NCBI GenBank assembly: GCA_005116955.1
Contig: SWDI01000001.1
Location: 365,822-415,428 of the forward strand
Reading direction: 5' to 3'
Source: Nitrospira sp.
Lineage (GTDB): Bacteria; Nitrospirota; Nitrospiria; Nitrospirales; Nitrospiraceae
DNA: 49,607 nucleotides
The position numbers and the translations under genes are program-made. Within the stretch, counting starts at the first letter, position 1, and each line of letters begins with the position of its first letter. The notes under the pieces were generated by a model that worked only from the letters and a program-made list of their open reading frames with translations, did not search any database and had not been told where the DNA came from. Shown piece by piece: positions 41,659 through 49,607 of the stretch.

Positions 41659-43797
41659 ATGATCGATCAGTCTGCTGGGTCTGGAGAATCAGCAGCCGAG
41701 CCAGAGCAAGGTCTCGATGAGTCGCGCCATCTCCTGAATCGAGAACTCAGCTGGCTGCGATTCAATCTGCGGGTCCTCGAAGAAGCCGAGGACAAGCGGT
41801 ACCCCCTCTTGGAACGAGTGAAGTTTCTGGCGATCTTCGCCACGAATCTGGATGAGTTTTTCATGATTCGCGTGTCCGGTCTCCATCGTCAGGTGGCTGG
41901 TGGAGTCGTCGGAACGACGCCCGACGGCATGACACCATCAGAGCAAATACTGACGATCAACCGAGAGCTGATGGTCCACTATGAACGATACGATAGGTGC
42001 TGGAAACAGGATGTGTTGTCCAGGTTGGCAGAAGCAGGCATTCGTATTCTACATTATGTCGAGTTGGGGCAGAGGGAACGAGAGGCGATCCAAGGGTACT
42101 TTCAGCGAGACATATTTCCAGTACTGACTCCGCTCGCTTTTGATCCAACCCATCCCTTCCCACACATCTCGAGTCTGAGTTTTAATCTTGCCGTATTGGT
42201 GAAGGACCCCGAGCGTGGTGACTGTTTCGCGCGCGTCAAAGTGCCTGATGTCTTCCCGCGACTGGTGCCGATCCCCACCGACGAAGATGTTGCGCGCCAA
42301 CAGATGGGTTTGGGTGGAGCTGGAGGCGTGCAGCAATTTGTCTGGCTGGAAGAGGTGATTGCGCACAACCTGGACAATCTCTTTCCCGGTCTGGAGGTTG
42401 TCGCATCCTATCCATTCCGTGTGACACGAGATGCCGATGTTGCGATTGAGGTAGACGAAGCATCGGATCTCATTGAGGCAGTGGAGGCACAGCTCGATCA
42501 GCGACAGTACACGTCAGCCGTTCGATTGGAATTGGACGCGGCGACACCCAGTCCCATCCGCGAAATCCTGACAAGAAACCTTCAGCTACCGTTGTACCTT
42601 GTCTATGCAGGACACAGCCCAATCGGGATGGCTGGGATTCGTGAACTGCACGCACTTGAACGTCCTGACCTAAAAGATCAGCCGTTTGTTCCGGTCATCC
42701 CCCCCTGTGTGAGTAAATCGGGCAGTCTTTTGGCTGCCATTCGTCAGCAGGACGTGCTGTTGTATCATCCTTATGACAGCTTCATGCCGGTCGTGGAGTT
42801 TCTGCGAGAAGCCGCAAACGACCCAGAGGTCCTCGCCATTAAACAGACCCTCTATCGCATTAATCCAAAATCACCCATTGTCGATGCGCTGTTGGAAGCT
42901 CGCGTCAACGGCAAGCAAGTCGCGGTTCTAGTGGAGCTCAAGGCCCGATTCGACGAAGAAAATAACATTGAGTGGGCCCGGAAACTCGAAGACGAAGGGG
43001 TCCACGTTGTGTATGGTGTGCGCGGGCTCAAGACGCATGCGAAGGTCTGTCTCATTGTCCGTCGCGAACCAGAGGGGATCCGCCGCTATGTCCATCTTGG
43101 CACAGGAAACTATAACGTGGTCACCAGTCGTATCTATACCGATGTGAGCTACTTTACGTGTGACCCTGCCATTACCCACGATGTATCCGATCTGTTTAAC
43201 TCACTGACCGGGTATTCCCGCAAGAACATCTATTCCAAGTTGCTCGTTGCACCGACCACACTCAGGCAGCAAATACTCGATCGGATCGAGCGCGAGACCT
43301 GCCGCCACCGCCAGTATGGTGATGGGTATATCGCCTTCAAGATGAATGCGTTGGTCGATACCCAGTGCATCCAAGCGCTGTACCGAGCGGCGCAAGCCGG
43401 AGTCAGGATCGATCTTCAAGTGCGGGGTATTTGTTGTCTCTGTCCGGGCCTTCCGGGGATCAGTGAGACCATCACTGTCACCTCGGTGGTTGGGCGTTTT
43501 CTGGAACACGCACGGATCTACTATTTTCGTTACGGTGGGCAGAACGAGGTATTGATGGGGAGCGCTGATCTGATGCCTCGAAATCTGGATCACCGGGTGG
43601 AAGTGATTTTCCCTGTAGAAGACCCTCAGTGGCGCGAGGTCATCATCAATGACATTCTCGGCATGGGGCTGCGGGACAATGTGCAGGCAAGACGGTTGCT
43701 TCCTGACGGGACGTATGAACGGATACACCCCGCAACTGGTGAAGCCGCTATAAATTCTCAACAATGGCTTTTAGAGCACTGGAAATCCAGACTATAA
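41659..43797 (+). CDS. ppk1: Polyphosphate kinase 1
   Basis: PPK1 polymerises the gamma-phosphate of ATP into inorganic polyphosphate. The N-terminal LLNRELSWLRFNLRVLEEA and FLAIFATNLDEFFMIRVSGL are diagnostic. The autophosphorylated His is His460 in GLKTHAKVCLIVR, followed by HLGTGNYNVVTSRIYTDV. A second conserved His lies in LMPRNLDHRVEV. The 712-aa length is normal. ATG 41659 has AAGGAGG 5 nt upstream; the longer frame to 41581 lacks it. The CYTH-CHAD protein and PhoX make the region phosphate-rich. Confidence 0.95.
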   Translation: MIDQSAGSGESAAEPEQGLDESRHLLNRELSWLRFNLRVLEEAEDKRYPLLERVKFLAIFATNLDEFFMIRVSGLHRQVAGGVVGTTPDGMTPSEQILTINRELMVHYERYDRCWKQDVLSRLAEAGIRILHYVELGQREREAIQGYFQRDIFPVLTPLAFDPTHPFPHISSLSFNLAVLVKDPERGDCFARVKVPDVFPRLVPIPTDEDVARQQMGLGGAGGVQQFVWLEEVIAHNLDNLFPGLEVVASYPFRVTRDADVAIEVDEASDLIEAVEAQLDQRQYTSAVRLELDAATPSPIREILTRNLQLPLYLVYAGHSPIGMAGIRELHALERPDLKDQPFVPVIPPCVSKSGSLLAAIRQQDVLLYHPYDSFMPVVEFLREAANDPEVLAIKQTLYRINPKSPIVDALLEARVNGKQVAVLVELKARFDEENNIEWARKLEDEGVHVVYGVRGLKTHAKVCLIVRREPEGIRRYVHLGTGNYNVVTSRIYTDVSYFTCDPAITHDVSDLFNSLTGYSRKNIYSKLLVAPTTLRQQILDRIERETCRHRQYGDGYIAFKMNALVDTQCIQALYRAAQAGVRIDLQVRGICCLCPGLPGISETITVTSVVGRFLEHARIYYFRYGGQNEVLMGSADLMPRNLDHRVEVIFPVEDPQWREVIINDILGMGLRDNVQARRLLPDGTYERIHPATGEAAINSQQWLLEHWKSRL

Positions 43798-43966
43798 AGA
43801 GCCGAATGGAAGACAACGGTGACGTATGCCGGTGGAATCTCTCTACGTGATACTCCCGAACATCAAGAAACGGCGAAGATCCTCGTCATCCATGAGGAGT
43901 GGCGCATAGCATGACGCCCTTACGGGCAGCCGCCTCGTGCGGCATCGCCTAATATCCTGACCGCAC

Positions 43967-45661
43967 ATGGAACAAACGACATCAGCGGACACGAGTGATA
44001 TAGGCGAGGGGATTTCTCTCGACCGTGGCCTCGTTGTCCGGCATTTCAGGCAGATTGTGCTCTGGCCGCTGCAGCTGATGCCGATCCGTGACGATCTGCC
44101 GATCCAGAAGCACTGCGACTTTATTCAGACACAGGGGTTCAATAATCTCTGGCGAGAGGTGGAAGATGAGTTTACTGGCGATCCATCTCAATTTCAGGAA
44201 CGGCACTACAGCGAATTCATCACGTTCCTTCCCTCCGTTCAGCGGTTTCTCTATGGAGAGGGTGCAGGTCGAGGGTCTGGCACGAACCAGGAATCACCGA
44301 TTCGCGTGTCCCGCCGCACCGATATCGCGCGGGTGCGGATGACCTACCCTGATCCCAGATCTGTGCCGGTCATATTCGAGGTCGCGCATATTGATTTGTA
44401 CTTTTTCTACGACATTGACATCGTCATCCTGGCCATGGAGATTTTCGCCGATGACCTCCCTCTGGCCTGCGTAGAGGATACCATGCTTCGTTTTGCCAGA
44501 GGATATCCTACGTATTGGGAATCCGAGGGACAGGGTGGTCATTGCCTGAAAAAGGCCGAATGGCTGGCCAGGGATGGCACGGTGCTGGCGTCCTCCGACT
44601 ACGAACACAAGGAGAAATACTTGTCATTTGTGTGTCAGTGCCGGGCGCCGTGCATCGCCTCACACTGGGAGTATCTGCTCGAACCGTTGGTGCTCCATCA
44701 TTCTGGTAAGACGGGCCTCATCCGCTATCGGCAGATCGAATCTCACCTCTTGCCGTTGATGGCCTATTTGACGATTGATAATCCGGCTGCGCTGACCCGG
44801 GGGGACTTCATACGGCTGGGGTTAGCCGCCGCGCCTGATCCATCGGACTCTCTGCCCTATTCCGAACGACATTTATGCGACTTTGAAGATCGGTACTTCT
44901 ATGATCGCTACTGGAGCGAACAAGACCCCAAGCGCCCGGGAACCCGCTTCATCTGCAGCGGACGTGTGTTGACGCAAGTGAGTGACTGTAGCGACCGTTT
45001 TTTAGCCATCCGAAAAACTGGTCTTGAGCAGTTCCGGCACGAGTATTTTGTCCTCTTTTTGATCGCCCATTTTCATAAGGCCGCCATGCTCATGCTGTCT
45101 GACCGTCTCGTTGATGCCCTCAACCGGCTAGAACCAGGAAATCTAGAATCGGTCAGAAATTTCAGGCACATGATTCAGTAGATCCTTGGCATGTTCCTGC
45201 GTTTTACTCATCGGTATTGGTTCCAGGACGTCTCGGAACATACCCAGGTGAAGGAATTGTTCCGGATGACGAATAGGCATCTCGGAACAGCCCAGCTCTA
45301 CACCGAGGTTCGGGAAGCGATTGAAGATATGAGTCAGTATCTGGATAGTGATGTGCTGCGCCGACAGGGAGAAACGATGGTGCGTCTGACCGTCGTGACC
45401 ACGGTTGGGTTGATCGGCATGGCAACGACGGGCTTTTTGGGCATGAATTTAATCGCCGAGGCTGATAGCCCATTCATCAGAAAGCTCTTCATGTTTCTGT
45501 GCGTCCTGATCCCAACGACAGCCGTGACCGTGTACACGGTGTTGAAATCCAGGCGTCTGTCAGAATTCCTGGAGAAGGTCTCCGATGAGCGCGCCTTGGT
45601 GAGAGTCAAGTTTGCAGCATTCCTTAACGTATGGAGAACCAAGCATGACCGGTTACATTGA
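43967..45661 (+). pseudogene. CorA-like metal-ion transporter family protein interrupted by an in-frame amber codon
   Basis: Two open frames, 43967-45181 and 45191-45661, are in the same phase and are separated only by TAG at 45179-45181. The first 404 residues form a soluble domain that starts around DRGLVVRHFRQIVLWPLQL. The second part continues directly with FLRFTHRYWFQDVSEHTQ, a helical stalk and two membrane helices, the first ending in the CorA signature GFLGMNL. Read through, it is a roughly 560-residue member of a large CorA-like family. The amber codon may be a true nonsense mutation, a sequencing error, or a readthrough site. Either half alone would lack stalk or pore. Confidence 0.75.
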
Positions 45662-46079
45662 AACGGTGAAGTGCAAGGTAGATGAGATATCAAGAATGAG
45701 GGATGGATTTCATCTCTGTGCATCTAGTCGGCACAGCGGCTAACGCAGCGAGGCTTCCCTTCATATCTTTTGAGTGCTGGCCAGTCGGGAACTACGATAC
45801 CGCATATTGATTGCCCAACAGCAATCTGCCGTTCCGTGTCGATCAGGGTGATGGACTGTCCATCATCATTTTAACATTCCAGCTCTTAGTCACTGAGAGC
45901 TATCAGGTTAGCAGACACAAACGCCACATCTCTGGACCTCCGCAACAATCTTTAACGAGGCCGTTACCAGTTGTTGATCGCGTTGTAATGGTCCAATGCG
46001 ACAGTCATCACCGGTGGAGGACCGCTACAGGTGGGATGTCAACGCTACATTCATTCATGCTCAGGCAGGAGGGGATTCT
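45662..46079. other. Gene-free region upstream of phoX
   Basis: About 420 bp without a convincing gene or recognised site. A frame runs into phoX from 45996 but lacks a ribosome binding site. The phoX promoter should lie here. Confidence 0.5.
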
Positions 46080-48095
46080 ATGTCGATCATCGATGATGAG
46101 GGTGTGAGCAATACGTCTGGTAATGAACATTTCCAAGACATTGTGGATGCGCGCCTATCGCGACGTAACTTCTTGACAGGTGGTCTCGCGACGGCTGCGG
46201 CGGTCTCGCTGAGTGGTGTCGAAGCGCTGTTGAAAGCTGTCCCTGCCGCAGCCCAGGAGATTGAAGAGGCGGAAGACACGGATGTGAGGGGAGAAGGACG
46301 TTGGGGGCAGCGGCCGATGCTCGGATTCAATAGTGTGGCGGTCTCTTCTACCGATGAGGTCGTGGTACCGAAGGGGTACACAGCCGACGTCCTCATCGCC
46401 TGGGGCGACCCTGTCTCAAATGGGCCAGCGTTCAAACAGGATGCCAGCAACACGGCAGAGGAACAAGCCCGTCAGTGGGGTATGCATAATGATGGGATCG
46501 TGTATTTCCCAATTGTCAGGTCGCAGCGCGGATTGATTGTTCAAAACAATGAATATACAGACGATGGCCTCCTTTTCCCGGACGGTGTCAACAATTGGAC
46601 GGCGGAGAAGACCAAGAAATCGCTGAATGCTCACGGTGTATCGATTATTGAAGTAGCCAAGCGGACCGGTTTTCACTTTGACTTGGGACGTCGCCGAGGT
46701 AAGTGGGATGTCGTGCGACCGTCTCGCTTCGCACGCCGCATCACGGGTATGACTCCGATCGAGATCGGCGGACCGGCCGCTGGCGACCCTCGGCTGACCA
46801 CCAGTGACGATTCGACCGGCACGCGCGTGCTGGGCACCCTCAACAACTGTGCTATGGGCTATACCCCCTGGGGGACCTATTTAGCCTGCGAGGAGAATTT
46901 TAACGGCTATTTCCGAAAGAACGGCCCACAGACTACGATGGAAAAGCGCTACGGTATTACCGCAGCGGGGTTCGGCTATTTCTGGCACACAACCGACAAG
47001 CGATTCCGTGTCGATGAAGAACCCAACGAGCCCAACCGGTTCGGCTGGGTCGTGGAGATTGATCCGTTCCGACCTCATTCGACGCCGGTCAAGCGCACGG
47101 CGCTTGGCCGACTTAAACACGAGGGTGCCTGGGTACAGGAGGCTAGGAATGGGAGGGTCGTTGTCTACATGGGCGACGATGAGCGCAACGAGTACATCTA
47201 TCGCTATGTGTCGAACTTACCCTGGCGTCAGGCGCGCGCGCAGGGGATCAACCCTCTTGACGACGGGATTCTCTACGTCGCCAAGTTCCATGCGGATGGT
47301 ACGGGCGAATGGCTGCCGCTCACGCCGGGCAATCCACGTCTCGCGGGATGGTCCTTGAACGACATTCTGATCAATACCCGCGGAGCCGCCGATGCGGCCG
47401 GCGCCACGATGATGGATCGTCCAGAATGGATCGATACGTTCCCAAAGGGTCTGACGGTCATTGCGACGTTGACGAATAACAACCGGCGTGGCTCGACTCC
47501 TCCCTCGGTCAACAACCCCGACGGGTCTACCCCAGCCGGTTCCGCCCGTCCGCCGGTGGACGCGGCGAATCCTCGCGCCATCAACAACTATGGCCACATC
47601 ATCCGCTGGTACTATCGGCAGGACTGGACGGAACTCACGTTTGGCTGGGACATCTTCGCGCTCTGCGGCGATCCCGCAAACCCGGCTCACGGCTCTACGA
47701 TTTTCGGCGACAAGTACGGATCGCCGGACGGCATTTATGTCGATCCCAGCGGCTTGCTCTGGATTCAGACCGATGTGTCAACTTCCACCATCAACGCTGG
47801 TGCCTATGTCGGTTTCGGCAACAATCAGATGCTGGCGGCGCATCCTGAAACCAGAGAGACCCGACGATTCCTCGTCGGTCCGAGTCAGTGCGAAATAACC
47901 GGTGTGTTCATGACGCCGGATCGGAGAACTATGTTTGTCGGGATTCAGCATCCGGGCGAGCGGCCTGATGATTTGCCGGGTGATCCGCTCAATCCCAAGC
48001 AGTTCAGCTCCTGGCCTGACGGCCCGAACGGCGGGCGACCCCGGTCGTCCCTGGTCGTGGTGACCAAAGACGACGGTGGGAAGATCGGCAGCTGA
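46080..48095 (+). CDS. phoX: PhoX-family alkaline phosphatase, Tat-exported
   Basis: The N-terminus carries the twin-arginine motif SRRNFLTGGLATAAAVSLSG about 30 residues in, so the protein is exported folded. The rest matches PhoX (DUF839): VPKGYTADVLIAWGDPV, EQARQWGMHNDGI, LIVQNNEYTDDGLLFPDG, NNCAMGYTPWGTYLACEENFNGYF and GRLKHEGAW. PhoX is a calcium- and iron-dependent phosphatase that releases phosphate from organic phosphomonoesters outside the cytoplasm. CAGGAGGGG precedes ATG 46080, giving 671 aa. Confidence 0.92.
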   Translation: MSIIDDEGVSNTSGNEHFQDIVDARLSRRNFLTGGLATAAAVSLSGVEALLKAVPAAAQEIEEAEDTDVRGEGRWGQRPMLGFNSVAVSSTDEVVVPKGYTADVLIAWGDPVSNGPAFKQDASNTAEEQARQWGMHNDGIVYFPIVRSQRGLIVQNNEYTDDGLLFPDGVNNWTAEKTKKSLNAHGVSIIEVAKRTGFHFDLGRRRGKWDVVRPSRFARRITGMTPIEIGGPAAGDPRLTTSDDSTGTRVLGTLNNCAMGYTPWGTYLACEENFNGYFRKNGPQTTMEKRYGITAAGFGYFWHTTDKRFRVDEEPNEPNRFGWVVEIDPFRPHSTPVKRTALGRLKHEGAWVQEARNGRVVVYMGDDERNEYIYRYVSNLPWRQARAQGINPLDDGILYVAKFHADGTGEWLPLTPGNPRLAGWSLNDILINTRGAADAAGATMMDRPEWIDTFPKGLTVIATLTNNNRRGSTPPSVNNPDGSTPAGSARPPVDAANPRAINNYGHIIRWYYRQDWTELTFGWDIFALCGDPANPAHGSTIFGDKYGSPDGIYVDPSGLLWIQTDVSTSTINAGAYVGFGNNQMLAAHPETRETRRFLVGPSQCEITGVFMTPDRRTMFVGIQHPGERPDDLPGDPLNPKQFSSWPDGPNGGRPRSSLVVVTKDDGGKIGS

Positions 48096-48206
48096 GGTTT
48101 CTGCATGTGTGGTGGGCCCTTGGACCGAAGGTCTGAGGGCCCTGTCTGCAAGGAAGGAAGAGATGCAATCTCGACGATCTATTCCAACAGTACCGTGGGG
48201 GGAGAG

Positions 48207-48572
48207 GTGTTCGGATATCAGTCTCCATCTCGCGGACAGCAAGCGCCCGTGTCCCGGCCGCCCAACTCTCCAATGGCCTTGCGCCGACAGATGGTGGTCA
48301 GCAACTTAGTCAGGCACGTGAAGGAAATTCAGAAGCTCAATGATGGGTATGCGTTGCGGTTTCACCGGTCGGATGATTCGGAAGATCTGATTGGAATAAT
48401 TGCAGACTACATCGTGTTTGAAAGTCTGAACTCTCCGCAACTCACGTTTGCGATCGTTCAGGGACCAAGGGCCAACGCCTTTTGGTTACAGGTACGAGGG
48501 TTGAACCCCGATCATCACGATGCCACATCACCGTCGATCCCATCCGATTCGATTGTGTCTCCTTTGGCCTGA
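48207..48572 (+). CDS. Hypothetical protein, about 121 aa
   Basis: No family is recognised. The part from residue 30 on (LVRHVKEIQKLNDGYALRFHR, then DLIGIIADYIVFES) has the look of a small alpha/beta domain, and FAIVQGPRANAFWLQVRG near the end resembles a beta hairpin. The start is uncertain: GTG 48207 has GGGGGGAG just upstream, and ATG 48273 is the alternative. It follows phoX by 111 bp on the same strand. Confidence 0.5.
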   Translation: MFGYQSPSRGQQAPVSRPPNSPMALRRQMVVSNLVRHVKEIQKLNDGYALRFHRSDDSEDLIGIIADYIVFESLNSPQLTFAIVQGPRANAFWLQVRGLNPDHHDATSPSIPSDSIVSPLA

Positions 48573-48599
48573 GGCTCAGCACAGCGGGGCACTCTTCGG

Positions 48600-48827
48600 T
48601 CAGCTCTCCTCTATGATTACTGCGGATCTCTTCCAGGTAGACCGATGATCCTCATAGGTCAATGATCGAGATCGTCCGGGCCGTACAGATCGTCGGCGTC
48701 GGCGGTTCATGAGGATAACATGGTCGATGACGTCCCCACAGTGAACACAACGCATCACAAAAAGTTTCGCCCCTCCCTCAACAATGATCTCGGGTACATT
48801 CATGCCAGCACAGCGTGCGCATTGCAT
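48600..48827 (-). CDS. Small zinc-ribbon protein, 75 aa
   Basis: Two Cys pairs, CARC at residues 3-6 and CVHC at about 28-31, form a zinc ribbon. An Arg-rich tail (RRRRRSVRPGRSRS) follows and could bind nucleic acid. ATG 48827 has a strong GGAGGGAGGTGG upstream; the longer frame to 49025 starts inside a neighbouring gene and is not used. Function unknown. Confidence 0.65.
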   Translation of the reverse strand: MQCARCAGMNVPEIIVEGGAKLFVMRCVHCGDVIDHVILMNRRRRRSVRPGRSRSLTYEDHRSTWKRSAVIIEES

Positions 48828-48966
48828 AGCCACCTCCCTCCTCGAAAGTAGAACATCCATATAAGTCGCGCTTGCCCCTTCTCTTGAAAGAAAGGGCAAG
48901 CGTGGGGGAGCCATGCACTGGCTTGGGAGGGCAGGTCGGCTCCCCGGGGCGTCGTGCGATCCGTCG

Positions 48967-49314
48967 TCAATGTCCGTAGTGTTGGCGCTCCATGCGTGCA
49001 AGGCAAGATACGCAAAAGAGCGCATCTGGCTGAACCGTCAGCCGAGCATAAGGAATCGCCTTCCGGCACTGCCGACAGCATCCATAGCTCTTGGTCTGCG
49101 TCAATTGTAGAGCGCGCTCAATCCGCTTGAGCCTCGCGATCATTCTCGTCCTTACCTGTATGGTCAGATCCTGCTCGAAATCGTTCGATGCCTGATCGGC
49201 AGGGTCTGCATAACTTGCTCGTTCGGACGGTGGAACCAGCGAGAAGTTCCACTCGGTCAGAAGCGAGGTGCGTTGCCGGCTGAGTTCCTCTCTTAATCGT
49301 ACGCGCTTGGTCAT
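48967..49314 (-). CDS. DksA/TraR-family C4 zinc-finger protein, 115 aa
   Basis: The C-terminus has a TraR/DksA-type zinc finger: CRQCRKAIPYARL, then CVSCLARME. The upstream half (RLREELSRQRTSLL and DLTIQVRTRMIARLKRIERAL) resembles the coiled coil of DksA-like proteins, which enter the RNA polymerase secondary channel. The acidic tip seen in DksA is not obvious, so this could be a shorter regulator. GGGAG precedes ATG 49314. It lies beside the zinc-ribbon gene on the same strand. Confidence 0.8.
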   Translation of the reverse strand: MTKRVRLREELSRQRTSLLTEWNFSLVPPSERASYADPADQASNDFEQDLTIQVRTRMIARLKRIERALQLTQTKSYGCCRQCRKAIPYARLTVQPDALFCVSCLARMERQHYGH

Positions 49315-49515
49315 GTGACTCACTCCCGTGAGCGCGGGCAGGTTGCTGTTTGCATTCACTCGACTGCCAGTTGGTTGTGCAGTAGGGGCATGCCCATCAT
49401 CTTTTGAGGCCAGTGATACAGCATGGATGGCAACGTTTGGTTACAAAGAGTTTACGTCTATGTAAAAAGTTTCCTAGTGGACTGTAACACCCATTTATAG
49501 ACTATAATTGTGTTC

Positions 49516-49607
49516 ATGGAACACATGATAGTCCTGACGATACGTGAACGGATGGAACTGCGCCGACAAGCGAGAAGCCGGAGTGGGCGTGCCGACGCCG
49601 CGCGGCG
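49516..49607 (+). mobile_element. 5' end of an IS630-like transposase gene (cut by the window edge)
   Basis: The last 92 bp open a frame with LTIRERMELRRQARSRSGRAD, very like the N-termini of IS630-family transposases (LTxxERxxLxxxxRS..). A TATAAT box sits at 49503-49508, just upstream. Two possible ATG codons occur at 49516 and 49525. The rest is outside the window, so intactness is unknown. Confidence 0.55.

Noticed and set aside
45179-45181. Pyrrolysine or other recoding at the TAG
   Set aside because: No recoding gene or structure is visible, and the CorA-like family gives no reason to expect a special residue there; a mutation or sequence error is simpler.

Overview
The window looks like a chromosomal stretch of a Nitrospirota bacterium, most likely Nitrospira or a close relative. 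This is an inference from gene content: a pyruvoyl-type arginine decarboxylase with an agmatinase and a deoxyhypusine-synthase-like enzyme, NhaD, PhoX, CYTH-CHAD and PPK1, and moderate-to-high GC with GTG/TTG starts. No rRNA or complete tRNA is present to settle the taxonomy.

Positions 1-7063 read as the right end of an integrated mobile element. They hold small unrecognised minus-strand genes, a winged-helix replication-like gene beside a heptamer tandem array and a long hairpin, two tiny divergent ribbon-helix-helix genes, a family of matching hairpin repeats, a histone-H1-like basic protein, a lipoprotein and an SOS mutagenesis module (yedK, umuD, umuC). The region ends at a bare tRNA 3' end (T-arm, acceptor strand and CCA), the usual scar of integration into a tRNA gene. 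The integrase and intact tRNA would lie to the left of the window.

Positions 7442-13521 form a plus-strand polyamine cluster: DHS-like enzyme, thioredoxin-fold protein, zinc ribbon, aldehyde dehydrogenase, arginine decarboxylase and agmatinase, then rluF. A nhaR-type regulator is divergent from a large export cluster (14654-22688): three tandem TolC-like outer-membrane proteins, a type I-like ABC exporter and an HlyD-type adaptor. The exporter's ATPase domain has lost nearly every catalytic motif. purE-purK follow, then a hybrid sensor kinase lacking both its phospho-accepting His and Asp.

Positions 26854-33887 are mainly housekeeping or regulatory genes: rhomboid, DHH phosphoesterase, LOG-family protein, CBS-PilZ protein, a DUF692/MNIO-like protein with a C-terminal extension, dus and maf. 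Positions 34755-37301 are scarred, with a broken IS5-type transposase, nhaD and remnants of a DUF433/DUF5615 toxin-antitoxin pair. Positions 37329-48095 are rich in phosphate and polyphosphate functions: CYTH-CHAD, PPK1 and a Tat-exported PhoX. Among them are a CBS protein, two very small membrane ORFs with strong ribosome binding sites, and a CorA-like gene split by one amber codon. The window ends with small zinc-binding proteins and the first codons of an IS630-like transposase.
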